From positions 1 to 62,098 of the forward strand of contig CABRIC010000008.1 in NCBI GenBank assembly GCA_902470905.1: DNA of 62,098 nucleotides. The letters run 5' to 3'. Source of the DNA: an uncultured Collinsella sp. (lineage in GTDB: Bacteria > Actinomycetota > Coriobacteriia > Coriobacteriales > Coriobacteriaceae). The notes below the pieces were generated by a model that saw nothing but the letters and a program-made list of their open reading frames with translations, had not been told where the DNA came from and did not search any database. A program made the translations under genes and the position numbers. This document shows positions 39,447 through 49,200 of this stretch, piece after piece (within the stretch, counting starts at the first letter, position 1; every line of letters starts with the position of its first letter).

Positions 39447-41114
39447 TTAGAACAGGCCGGTGATGTTGCCGTCGTTGTCGACGTCGATGTTCTCGGCCGC
39501 GGGAACCTTGGGCAGGCCGGGCATGGTCAGAACGCTGCCGGTCAGCGCGACCACAAAGTGGGCACCGGCGGAAACCTTGAGCTCGCGCACGGTGATGTGG
39601 AAGCCCTCGGGAGCGCCCAGCGCCTTGGCGTTGTCGCTAAAGCTGTACTGCGTCTTGGCCACGCACACCGGCAGGTTGCCAAAGCCGTTCTCGCGCAGCT
39701 CGGCGAGCTGGCGCTTGGCAGCCGGCGTAAAGTCGACGCCGTCGGCGCGGTAGACCTTGGTGGCAACGGCCTCGAGGGCGTCGGCCACATCGGCGCCGTC
39801 CTCGTAGGCAAACTTGAGCTCGCTCGGCTGCTCAATCAGACGCATGACCTCATCGGCCAGGTCGAGCGCGCCCTCGCCGCCCTTGGCCCAGACCTCGGAA
39901 AGCTTAACGCTGACGCCGAGCTTCTGGCACTCGGACTCGATGAGCGCAAGCTCGGCCTCGGTGTCCGTCGGGAAGCGGTTGATGGCGACCACGCAGGGCA
40001 GACCATAAACGTTCTGGATGTTGTCGACGTGACGCAGCAGGTTGGGCATGCCAGCCTTGAGTGCTTCGAGGTTCTCCTCGTTGAGGTCGGCCTTGGCGAC
40101 GCCACCGTTGTACTTAAGCGCACGAGCGGTAGCGACGATCACGACGGCGCTGGGGCGAACGCCCGTCATGCGGCACTTGATGTCGAGGAACTTCTCGGCA
40201 CCCAGATCGGCACCGAAGCCGGCCTCGGTAATGGCAACATCGCCAAAGCGCATCGCCATACGCGTGGCCATGATGGAGTTGCAGCCGTGGGCGATATTGG
40301 CGAAGGGACCGCCGTGGACAAACGCGGGCGTGCCCTCGAGCGTTTGCACCAGGTTGGGCTTGAGCGCGTCCTTAAGCAACGCGGCCATGGCACCCTGGGC
40401 CTTGAGGTCGCGGGCACGGACGGGCTCGCCGGCAAAGCTATAGCCGACGACAATCTCACCCAAGCGTTCCTTGAGGTCGCTGATGCTCGTAGACAGGCAC
40501 AGGATTGCCATGACCTCGGAGGCGACGGTGATATCGAAGCCGTCCTCGCGCGGCACGCCCTGGGCCTTACCGCCAATGCCGTCGATGACGTGGCGCAGCT
40601 GACGGTCGTTCATATCGACGACGCGCTTCCAAGTGATGCGCTTAACGTCAATACCGAGCTGATTGCCCTGCTGGATGTGGTTATCAAGCATGGCGGCCAG
40701 CAGGTTATTGGCGGCACCGATAGCGTGGAAGTCGCCGGTAAAGTGCAGGTTGATATCCTCCATGGGGATGACCTGAGCCCAGCCGCCGCCGGCAGCACCG
40801 CCCTTAACGCCAAAGACGGGGCCGAGCGAAGGCTCGCGCAGGGCAACGGCACTCTTGACGCCGCGACGACGCAGGCCGTCGGCCAGACCGATGGTCGTGG
40901 TGGTCTTGCCCTCGCCCGCGGGCGTTGGGTTGATAGCGGTCACGAGGACGAGCTTGGCCTGGTGATCAGTCGGCTCGTTGAGCAGTGAATAGTCGACCTT
41001 AGCCTTGTCGAAGCCGTACGGAATAAGGTGCTTAACGTCGACGCCGGCGTTCTTGGCCACCTCGGTAATAGGCAGTGGCGTGACAGAACGTGCGATTTCG
41101 ATGTCAGTAGGCAT
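39447..41114 (-). CDS. fhs: Formate-tetrahydrofolate ligase
   Basis: The 555-residue enzyme has the usual length and activates formate with ATP onto tetrahydrofolate to give 10-formyl-THF. TPAGEGKTTTTIGLADGL is the P-loop; EPSLGPVFGVKGGAAGGGWA and FHAIGAANNLLAAMLDNHI are diagnostic; the C-terminal KTQYSFSDNAKALGAPEGF is the folate/formate region. With fchA and folD (28.6-30.1 kb) it forms the formate-to-methylene-THF route used for purine/thymidylate supply or, in acetogens, the methyl branch. ATG 41114 has AAAGGA 6 nt upstream. It is transcribed alone, 144 nt after ruvB, with its own terminator. Confidence 0.97.
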   Translation of the reverse strand: MPTDIEIARSVTPLPITEVAKNAGVDVKHLIPYGFDKAKVDYSLLNEPTDHQAKLVLVTAINPTPAGEGKTTTTIGLADGLRRRGVKSAVALREPSLGPVFGVKGGAAGGGWAQVIPMEDINLHFTGDFHAIGAANNLLAAMLDNHIQQGNQLGIDVKRITWKRVVDMNDRQLRHVIDGIGGKAQGVPREDGFDITVASEVMAILCLSTSISDLKERLGEIVVGYSFAGEPVRARDLKAQGAMAALLKDALKPNLVQTLEGTPAFVHGGPFANIAHGCNSIMATRMAMRFGDVAITEAGFGADLGAEKFLDIKCRMTGVRPSAVVIVATARALKYNGGVAKADLNEENLEALKAGMPNLLRHVDNIQNVYGLPCVVAINRFPTDTEAELALIESECQKLGVSVKLSEVWAKGGEGALDLADEVMRLIEQPSELKFAYEDGADVADALEAVATKVYRADGVDFTPAAKRQLAELRENGFGNLPVCVAKTQYSFSDNAKALGAPEGFHITVRELKVSAGAHFVVALTGSVLTMPGLPKVPAAENIDVDNDGNITGLF

Positions 41115-41258
41115 GGGCGGTCCTTTCGTTACCGAATGAGAAAAAGACCAATTCAGCATAGCACGGGCGCGCAATAGTAAAACGCCCATAACCGATGAAC
41201 GGCGATATGTTTACCCGATGCCCAGCGATAGTCCAACAGCCCGCCAAAACAAAGCGCC

Positions 41259-42326
41259 CTAAACGGTAGGTTCAATCCCCAGGTGCTCAAAGGTGCGAAG
41301 GGTTGCCTGACGGCCCTGCGGCGTACGAATCATCAACCCGCACTGCAGCAAATAGGGCTCATAGACATCCTCGAGCGTGCCCGGGTCCTCGCCCACCGCA
41401 CTGGCAAGGGTCGTCAGGCCTACAGCACGGCCGGAGAACGTCTTGGCAAGCGTCTCCAAGATACGAATATCCATCCAGTCCAGACCGAGCTCGTCGATCT
41501 CGAAAAACTCGAGCGCCTGGCGGCAGATATCGAGCTCGATAGGGCCGCTGCCACGCACCTGTGCGTAATCGCGCACGCGCTTGAGAAGGCGGTTGGCAAG
41601 ACGTGGCGTGCCGCGCGAACGCGAGCCGATCTCGAGTGCACTGGGATGGTCGATCGTCACGCCCAGGATAGTCGCCGAGCGCGTCACAATCTGCGCGAGC
41701 TCCTCGACCGTGTAGTAATCCAGGCGATACGAAATGCCAAAGCGGTCGCGCAACGGGCCGGTCAACATGCCTGAGCGGGTCGTTGCCGCTACCAGCGTAA
41801 ACTTGGGAATATCCAGGCGAATCGAGCGCGCCGCCGGACCCTTGCCAATCACGATATCGAGGGCAAAGTCCTCCATCGCGGGGTACAGGACCTCCTCGAC
41901 CGAACGGTTGAGGCGGTGGATCTCGTCGATAAACAGCACATCACCCGGCTGCAAGTTAGTAAGGATGGCCGCCAGGTCGCCCGTGCGCGCGATGGCAGGG
42001 CCACTCGTGGTCTTGATCTGAGCGCCCAGCTCGTTGGCGATAACGGTGGCCAGCGTGGTCTTGCCCAGGCCCGGAGGACCCGAGAAGATCACGTGGTCGA
42101 GCGTCTCGCCACGGCTCTGCGCCGCTTCGATCAACACGCGCAGGCTCTGCTTGATGTGCTCCTGACCACAGTAATCGTCCAGGCGCTGGGGGCGCAAAGT
42201 GCGGTCGACATCGAGGTCCTCGGCCGTCAGCTCCGAGCCCACCATGCGCTCGCCGTGCGCCATGGATGCCGCCGGCGAGTTGCCGGGCGTCGCCCACAGG
42301 TCCTGAGAGTCATCGGCTTCCCACAT
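41259..42326 (-). CDS. ruvB: Holliday junction branch-migration ATPase RuvB
   Basis: 355 residues. Walker A is FSGPPGLGKTTLA, Walker B/sensor DEIHRLNRSVEEVLYPAMED, arginine-finger region GPLRDRFGISYRLDYY, and the C-terminal winged helix carries TPQGRQATLRTFEHLG. RuvB hexamers drive branch migration with RuvA. The ATG at 42326 overlaps the ruvA stop as TGATG, so the two are translationally coupled; a GTG one codon earlier is possible. Third gene of ruvCAB. N-terminal ~35 residues precede the conserved LRPQRLDDYCGQEHIKQSL block. Confidence 0.97.
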   Translation of the reverse strand: MWEADDSQDLWATPGNSPAASMAHGERMVGSELTAEDLDVDRTLRPQRLDDYCGQEHIKQSLRVLIEAAQSRGETLDHVIFSGPPGLGKTTLATVIANELGAQIKTTSGPAIARTGDLAAILTNLQPGDVLFIDEIHRLNRSVEEVLYPAMEDFALDIVIGKGPAARSIRLDIPKFTLVAATTRSGMLTGPLRDRFGISYRLDYYTVEELAQIVTRSATILGVTIDHPSALEIGSRSRGTPRLANRLLKRVRDYAQVRGSGPIELDICRQALEFFEIDELGLDWMDIRILETLAKTFSGRAVGLTTLASAVGEDPGTLEDVYEPYLLQCGLMIRTPQGRQATLRTFEHLGIEPTV

Positions 42327-42946
42327 CACGCATCCATTCCGAGTCGCTTAAGCGCCGCGCCGAGCAGATCCTCGACACGCATATTCTGCCCATCATACCC
42401 GCTCAGGGCAACATCGGTCTCCTGCGGGCTAAAGCCCATGGAAAGGAGCGCCGCACGGGCATCATCGATCGCCGAGGGAGCGGCAGCGGGCACGGGCATC
42501 GCAACCTGTCCGGGAATCACGTCGACCGGCACAAAGCCCTTATCCTTGGCAAAGGTGCTCTTGAGTTCCAGGATCAGGCGCTGAGCTGTCTTTTTGCCCA
42601 CACCGGGTACCTTGGCCATGCCCTTGTCGTCCTCGGCCATCACCAGCGAATACAGCTGCCCCACGGTATAGGTGGAAAGCACGGCAAGCGCCAGGCGCGG
42701 GCCAACGCCCGAAACGGACACGAGCCGGTCGAACATCGTGCGCTCATCCTTTGAGGAAAAACCGAAAAGTGTCATGGCGTCCTCGCGCACCTGCATACGC
42801 GTGTAGAGGCGGACCTCGCCACCGGGCGTCGGCAACGTGGCCGCAGTGCTGCCCGAAATGCCGAGCTCAAAGCCAACGCCCGACACATCGACGACAGCAG
42901 AGCTCATCGTGGCCTCGACAAGCGTTCCGTGGAGCTGGGAAATCAT
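42326..42946 (-). CDS. ruvA: Holliday junction-binding protein RuvA
   Basis: 206 residues in three domains: an OB fold (MISQLHGTLVEATMSSAVVD), tandem helix-hairpin-helix motifs (LVSVSGVGPRLALAVLST and MAKVPGVGKKTAQRLILELK), and a C-terminal UBA-like domain (DDARAALLSMGFSPQETDVA) that contacts RuvB. It binds four-way junctions as a tetramer. Start ATG 42946 overlaps the ruvC stop (TGATG), and its own stop overlaps ruvB. The intact three-domain form is standard. Confidence 0.97.
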   Translation of the reverse strand: MISQLHGTLVEATMSSAVVDVSGVGFELGISGSTAATLPTPGGEVRLYTRMQVREDAMTLFGFSSKDERTMFDRLVSVSGVGPRLALAVLSTYTVGQLYSLVMAEDDKGMAKVPGVGKKTAQRLILELKSTFAKDKGFVPVDVIPGQVAMPVPAAAPSAIDDARAALLSMGFSPQETDVALSGYDGQNMRVEDLLGAALKRLGMDA

Positions 42947-43467
42947 CAGTATCCGGTTCCTCTCTGTTGATAGAACTCGCCACCGGTAAGGGCGCGGGTG
43001 CGGCTGAGGTTTACGTGGCAGATGGCGCAAGCCAGGGCATCGGCGGCATGGTCGGGATGCGGGTCGTGGTCGAGCTGCGTTAGCGTGCGTACCATGTAGG
43101 CGACCTGCCGCTTGTCCGCGGCGCCGGTGCCCACCACAGCCTGCTTGATCTGCATGGGCGTGTATTCGCCAATCTCGAGCGCGCATTCCGACAGCGCCAC
43201 GAGTGCAGCCCCGCGGGCATGCGCCGTAGGAATTGCCGAGCGAACGTTAGCACCAAAGTAAATGCTCTCGATAGCAGCGGTATCGGGTCGATAACGCTCC
43301 ACGACACCCTTGAGGTCGCGGGCGATATGCGACAGGCGCACCGCGAGCGGACTTCCGGCACTGGTCTCGATGCAGCCGTAGGCACGGCAGCGAACCTCGC
43401 CGCGCCGCTCCTCGATAATCCCCCAACCCGTATGGGCCAAACCGGGGTCGATACCCAAAATGACCAA
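42946..43467 (-). CDS. ruvC: Holliday junction resolvase RuvC
   Basis: 173 residues if translation starts at TTG 43467, the length of E. coli RuvC. The acidic catalytic residues are visible: GIDPGLAHTGWG (Asp7), AAIESIYFG (Glu) and DHAADALACAICH (two Asp). GGGGAGG lies 5 nt before the TTG; the alternative GTG 43488 has no ribosome site and would add seven residues before the first strand. It cleaves Holliday junctions positioned by RuvAB. First gene of the tight ruvCAB operon. Confidence 0.96.
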   Translation of the reverse strand: MVILGIDPGLAHTGWGIIEERRGEVRCRAYGCIETSAGSPLAVRLSHIARDLKGVVERYRPDTAAIESIYFGANVRSAIPTAHARGAALVALSECALEIGEYTPMQIKQAVVGTGAADKRQVAYMVRTLTQLDHDPHPDHAADALACAICHVNLSRTRALTGGEFYQQRGTGY

Positions 43468-43604
43468 GCCGACCTCCCCTCGCCACAAGCACAGCGCAAG
43501 ACAAGGCCCCGCGCATCATTCACGAACGTCTGTTCTAGAATAACACAACGGGGCCGAAATGCTTAGTTGAAGTATCGGGGCTGGGAGCGAATCCTATCCC
43601 ATAG

Positions 43605-45590
43605 TTAGTTCTGCGAGAAAAAGGGGAACTGCCTCGGATCCACCGGCGGATGCGGCATCGGACCACCCTGGGGCCCACCCTGCGGACCGCCCTGACCGCC
43701 CATCATCTTATCGATGGCGTCCTGAACCTCGCCCTCGAACTTTTTCATACCCTCATGCAAACGACGCTGGCCATCCTCAGAGCGCAGCTCCTCCATCTGC
43801 TCGGGCGAAATACCCAGTAGCTCGCCCAGCACGCCCATCATCTCGTTTCGCACGCGCTCGCTCGTATCCTCGTCAGCAAAACGGCGCACCTCGGCGCGCG
43901 CCAGCGAATCGACCGTCATACGCTCCTTGCCGTTAAGCCCCAGGTCGGACCACGCGAGCATATACGGCCAGGCACGCTCGGCAAACGAACGGGCCGAGAC
44001 GATCGGCGCCATCGGCAACATGCGGCGGGCAGCCTCACCCTGTCGAACGAGCATCAGCAGCAGCGAGCAAGCCTCAGGCTTGCCAGCGGCCATCGGGATG
44101 TCGTCGAAAGATCGATTGCGGTCCACGTGCGCCTCGAGCGCGCCATCGACCTCACCCGGCTCAAGCCCGCCGAGCAGCTGTGCCGCGCGGTCGAGCATAT
44201 CGACCGGACCGTCGAGCGTCGAGAGCGCTTGCGCCAGCACGCGCTCCATACAATCTTCCACCGCGTTGAGCGTCACGAGCTCTTGGGGCACCACGGCAGA
44301 CGTGCGGTTGCGCACACGCGCCACAAACTCAAGCGTCGACAGGTACACATCGCCAAAGGGCGCGTAATCGCCCTGGTAGCCGCCGCAAAGCGCCGGCGCC
44401 GCCAGCGCGTACTCGGTTTTGGACAGCGGGCTCAGCGCCATCGCACCCAGCTCGAGCGCCGTGTCCTCCAGCATGAGGCCCAACGTGCGCGAGCGCAGAC
44501 GCTCGGCATCGCCCGCCGACACGTCGCGATCGAGCACACGCGCCGCATCCGGTGCATCGCGCTCGACGGTGCGAATGTGCAGACGCTCGGCGATGGCGCG
44601 GACGGCGGCACAGCGGGCAGCCTCGGCCTCTTCCTGCGCCGGCGTAAAGATACGGTTGCGCCCCAGCACCAGGCCAATCACATTGCGCGGGCCCAGAGCG
44701 TCGACGGCCAGCGCCGCCAGCAGGGACGACGGCAAGTCACCCTCGAGTGCCACCACAGCACGCGACGCACCGTGAGCTCGGGCGTTGTCGCGCACGGCGA
44801 GCACCAGCGCCTGCCACAGCCACTCCTCGGAACGGAACTCGGGCAGTTCGTGATCTTCCAGGGCATCGAGCATCACGCCGCGCTGAATCTCCTGAACCAG
44901 CAGGCTCTCCTCAAAACACGGCGCCTGGGCCACCACGCGACCGCAGTCGTCGAGCACAAACGAACCGCCGGTATACACCGACTCGTCATAGGCACCGACC
45001 GGCGCCATGCAGGCAAACCACACGCTGCGCTTGGATGCGATCTTACGGTAGGCGCCGCTGCGAACGGCGGCAATGGCGGCAGTCTCGCGGTCGGTCATGT
45101 CAAACGCGTTGAATTGGAAATACGCAATGAGGTCAACACTGGTCGGCAGCATCTCGAGTTCGCGGTCCAAGTCAAAAATCACGGCGATACGCACGCCGTC
45201 CACGTCGAACACCGGCGGCGCCCAACGTGTGTCGTTGTTCTCGCCACGCTGCAGGGCAATGCTCGAACGCGCCGGCACCACATGACCGTCCTTGAGCATC
45301 ATGTAGTCGAGCAGCGGCTGGCCCTCAAACGAAACCGCCGCGGGCACGATGCAGATCATGTCAAGCTCCTGGATACGCTCGGCGACACCAGTCAAGTCGG
45401 CAAGCATGTCGTGCTCAAAGTCGGCAGCGCCCACCAGGCCACCGGGCATGGCGCCCATAAAGAGCGGAGCCGGAACGCACAGCACGCGCGCCCCGCGCTC
45501 GTGGGCCAGACGAGCCTGGTCCTCGATGCGGCCGCAAATGCCCTCAATATCACCCAGGCGCATATCGATCTGTGCAAGCGCGAGCTTCAT
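43605..45590 (-). CDS. NadE-like two-domain protein with degenerate active sites
   Basis: 661 residues with the layout of glutamine-dependent NAD synthetase: a nitrilase-like domain (~1-255) and an ATP-pyrophosphatase domain (~265-560). The latter is recognisable from MALSPLSKTEYALAAPALCG then YQGDYAPFGDVYLSTLEFVA. Key sites are lost: the nitrilase Glu (PAPLFMGAMPGG), Lys and Cys (VRIAVIFDLDREL in place of an I-C-E-D type motif), and the P-loop SGGxDSS, which reads LEGDLPSSL. A C-terminal extension ends in GGPQGGPQGGPMPHPPVDP. It may be a pseudoenzyme or a regulator. AAAGGG lies 7 nt before ATG 45590. The superoxide-reductase gene is upstream with its own terminator. Confidence 0.8.
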   Translation of the reverse strand: MKLALAQIDMRLGDIEGICGRIEDQARLAHERGARVLCVPAPLFMGAMPGGLVGAADFEHDMLADLTGVAERIQELDMICIVPAAVSFEGQPLLDYMMLKDGHVVPARSSIALQRGENNDTRWAPPVFDVDGVRIAVIFDLDRELEMLPTSVDLIAYFQFNAFDMTDRETAAIAAVRSGAYRKIASKRSVWFACMAPVGAYDESVYTGGSFVLDDCGRVVAQAPCFEESLLVQEIQRGVMLDALEDHELPEFRSEEWLWQALVLAVRDNARAHGASRAVVALEGDLPSSLLAALAVDALGPRNVIGLVLGRNRIFTPAQEEAEAARCAAVRAIAERLHIRTVERDAPDAARVLDRDVSAGDAERLRSRTLGLMLEDTALELGAMALSPLSKTEYALAAPALCGGYQGDYAPFGDVYLSTLEFVARVRNRTSAVVPQELVTLNAVEDCMERVLAQALSTLDGPVDMLDRAAQLLGGLEPGEVDGALEAHVDRNRSFDDIPMAAGKPEACSLLLMLVRQGEAARRMLPMAPIVSARSFAERAWPYMLAWSDLGLNGKERMTVDSLARAEVRRFADEDTSERVRNEMMGVLGELLGISPEQMEELRSEDGQRRLHEGMKKFEGEVQDAIDKMMGGQGGPQGGPQGGPMPHPPVDPRQFPFFSQN

Positions 45591-45627
45591 GGCTCAGCCC
45601 TTTCCGTCGTAAACCATCGAAATCGTA

Positions 45628-45662
45628 GTAAAAGCGCCGGCCGCATAATGCAGTCGGCGCTT
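45628..45662 (-). terminator. Terminator after the superoxide reductase gene
   Basis: AAGCGCCG pairs with CGGCGCTT on the minus strand around a 15-nt loop, followed by TTAC. Confidence 0.75.
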
Positions 45663-45707
45663 GCATGTGCATATGCTAGCTATGATACCCCGAGCGGGGG
45701 CGTGCTC

Positions 45708-46070
45708 CTAGAATGTCGCGGACCACAGCCCGTGCAGGTTGCAGTAGGCATAGACGGTACCGGTCTTGGAGCCGCCCGCGAAAAACGTCGCGGGTTTCAT
45801 GCCGGGCTCAAGGTAATGGACCTCCAAGCGGCCCTCGGCCTCAAGGGCGATCCACTCAATGTAGTGCTCGGGCAGGCTGGGGTGCTCGACCGAGCCAACG
45901 CGTGCGCGAATCACGTGACCGTCACGCTCGGTCTCGACAACAGGAACGTGCTTCTCGTGCGCCGCGTCCTCAGTGTTTGCAGTCAGTTCCGTGCAACCGG
46001 CAGGGGTCGCAACGTCGTCGCCAAGGGCAGCGATGAGCTTGCCGTCGGGGTCCTTAAAGAATTTCGCCAT
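45708..46070 (-). CDS. Superoxide reductase (desulfoferrodoxin C-terminal type)
   Basis: The 120-residue protein carries the SOR iron site (center II). Ligand candidates are H41 (KHVPVV), H63 (VEHP), H69 (HYIEW), C110 (YCNLHG) and H113. SOR reduces superoxide to peroxide without making oxygen, suiting an anaerobe. The N-terminal ~35 residues replace the desulforedoxin domain: only one Cys (C26) is present, so the FeS4 center I of desulfoferrodoxin is absent and it is a neelaredoxin-like (1Fe) form. ATG 46070 has AAAGGAG 6 nt upstream. Own terminator downstream. Confidence 0.92.
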   Translation of the reverse strand: MAKFFKDPDGKLIAALGDDVATPAGCTELTANTEDAAHEKHVPVVETERDGHVIRARVGSVEHPSLPEHYIEWIALEAEGRLEVHYLEPGMKPATFFAGGSKTGTVYAYCNLHGLWSATF

Positions 46071-46235
46071 GATGTTCTCCTTTGCTGATGTGCCAATGTT
46101 CTTGATGGTTCTTATGCCCAAAGGCAGACAAACCATCCACGGCATTGCAAATGAACACATAACGGATCAGGCAAGCGGTCGGGCCAAAATGCGTCGACCG
46201 TCCTGCCCACTCCAGCAGTCCCACCCCGCGCGCGG

Positions 46236-49200
46236 CTAGCGCCCGTCGCCGCCGAGCAGCGCCAGAACATCCTCGCGCGTGAACAGTGCCGACGAGATGC
46301 CGTCGCCGCCGAGCACGCTGTTGACCAGGTCGCGCTTGGACTCCTGCATCTGCATAATGCGCTCCTCGATCGTGTCCTTGGCGATGAGCTTGTACACGGT
46401 CACGGTATGTTGCTGGCCAATACGGTGTGCACGGTCAGTTGCTTGGTCCTGCGCCGCCACGTTCCACCACGGGTCGTAGTGGATGACCACGTCGGCAGCC
46501 GTCAGGTTAAGGCCCACGCCGCCCGCCTTGAGCGAAATCAAAAAGACCGGAACCTCGCCCTCCTGGAACTGCGCGACCATCTTGGCGCGGCTCTCCTTAG
46601 ACGAAGCGCCCGTGAGCTTAAAGAAGGCGATGTCCTCCTTGGCCAAGCGCTTACCGATAATATCGAGCATACCCGTAAACTGGCTGAACAGCAGGATGCG
46701 ATGCCCGCCGTCGAGTGCGCCGTGCACGAGCTCCATGCACGTATCGAGTTTGGCGCTCCCCGCCTTGTAATCCTCGTAGTGCAGACGCGGGTCGCAGCAG
46801 ATCTGGCGCAGCTTGGTGAGCTCGGCGAGCACCTTGAGCTTGTCTTTCTTAAACTCGGATGCCTCGCGGTGCTGCACTTGCTGGGCAATGCGGTCCTGGT
46901 TTGCCAGGTAGAGCTTGCGCTGCTCGCCGGTGAGCTGAGCCACGACAGTGTCCTCGATCTTCTCGGGCAGGTCTGCCACCACGTCTTCCTTTACGCGGCG
47001 CAGCACAAACGGCGACACGAGCGCCTGCAGGCGAGCGGCGCTGTCGCCCTCGGCGTGCTCGACCGGGCTTTCGAAGCGCTTGGCAAACGACTCGCGCGTA
47101 CCAAGTAGGCCCGGCATCAAAAAGTCGAAGATGCTCCAGAGCTCGGACAAGCGGTTTTCGATGGGCGTGCCCGTCAGGGCAAAGCGCACGCCAGCGGGCA
47201 GGCGCTTGGCGGCACGCGCCACCTGCGTGAGCGGGTTTTTAATGTACTGGGCCTCGTCGAGCACCACGCGGGCAAAATCCTGCTCGACGTACTCGTCGAT
47301 ATCGCGCCGCATAAGGTCATACGACGTCACGACCACGTTATGCTCGGCAACGCCGGCAATCTGCACGCGACGCTGCGCCTTGGCGCCCACGATGGCGCAC
47401 ACATCGAGCGACGGGGCAAAGCGCTCCAGCTCGGCGGTCCAGTTGTACACAAGCGACGCGGGACACACCACAAGCGTGGGTTTAGTGTCCCCTGCCTCCA
47501 CGCGCGCCAGGATATGCGCGATCATCTGGAGCGTTTTACCCAGGCCCATATCGTCGGCCAAGATGCCGCCAAGGCTCAGGTGTTCGAGCGAGCCGAGCCA
47601 CTGGTAGCCGTCGACCTGGTAGCCGCGCATCGTTGCCTTGAGCGATGCCGGCACCGTAAAGTCCATCTTGCCGAGCGTGTCCAGACGCTCGACGGTACGG
47701 CGGAACGCAGCGTCGCGATCGGCCTCGAGCGCGGGCGTGCGCGCGAGCATGCTATCGACGAACAGGGTGCTCGATGCGGGAAGCAACACGCCGTCGAGCA
47801 GGTCGACGGCATCGACGCCCAGGTCCTCGGCGAGGCCAAACGCGGCTCGAGCGCCCTCGTCCAGGCGAATGATGTCGCCGGACGTAAGGCGCGCAAACGT
47901 TTGATGGCGCTTGTACGAATCGAGATAGACGGCAAGGTCCGCGGCCGAAAGCCCGCTCGCGCCCAGCTCGACGTCAAGCAGGTTGCTCTTGACGGTCGCA
48001 CGCACCGAAAGCTTGGGCGCGGGGCGGACCGAAATCTGGCGCAGACGATCGCTGAGCATGACCTCGCCCAGCTCGGACAAAGCCGCCAGCCCCTCGGTCA
48101 GCAAGCGGAACAGGCTCTCGTCATCGCGCTCCTCAAACGCCAGACCGCCCTCGTAAAAGTCGAAATACAGGGCCGCCGTGTCCATAACGCGAAACTCTGC
48201 CACCTCGTCGCGCGGCGGCACACCCGGGCGCTGCTCTTCGAAGGGGCTGCCCGGAGCGCCCAGACTAAAGAGGTCTGCCGACCAGTCGCCGTAGGTAACC
48301 GTAATTATGCAGGTCACAAGCCCATCGTCGACGCCGATCGCCATAGCAAAGCTCGGCTCGGGCGCCACGGTATCGAGCGCGGCGGGCGCGGTAAGGTCGG
48401 CGTAGTCGCGCAAAATGGGCAGCGCCATACGACAGAACTCCCCCACCTGGTCGACAGCGATATGGATCGGCGTGCGACAGGGCAGTAAGCGCGATAGGAA
48501 CGGTGCCGCATGCTGGGCAAACGCTACATCGGCGCGGCGCGCGCGGTGCGTGTCGACCAGATAGGCAACGTCGCCCGAAGCAAAGCAGTATGCATCGGCC
48601 GGCAGGCGCAGATCGTAGCTGCCGCCAGCCGCCGGCGCGATTTTGGCGGCAAAGAGCGGTGGGCGCTTGGTCGGGGCTTCATCCTTCCCTTGCGGCGCCG
48701 GCTCGACCGCCACGTCATAGGTGCGATGCGTCGTCGTCCCCCGCGACCAGGCGGGCTCAAAAGAGATGGTCTGGCCGCACAACAGGTCCAGCACATATAC
48801 GATGCTATGCTCGGACAGCGGTAACTGACGCTCGGCGACAAAACCGCTGCGGGCAAAGTCGTACGACGCCGAACGCGAGCTTGTGATGTCATCGAGATAG
48901 GCAACTGTCGTCACGACAAGGTTGAGCAGCTTTGTCGACACGTCTTCGAAGGCTTCGGGCGTATGGACAAACGTGAGCTTCTTGCCGTACGAGAAGGTGC
49001 CGCCGCGCACGTAGGCATCGGCCATGCCGTCGATGTCCTTGACCACGTAGGAGACCGATCCACAGCGAATGCGGAACTCGAGCGCCCAGCTAAAGCGGTC
49101 GGCGAACAGCGGATTGTAGTACGGCACCAACGAAGGCTCCAACGCCGCTTTGGGGGCGTCGGGGTCAACGGCACCGGCAAGCTTGCGGCGCATGCTCGCC

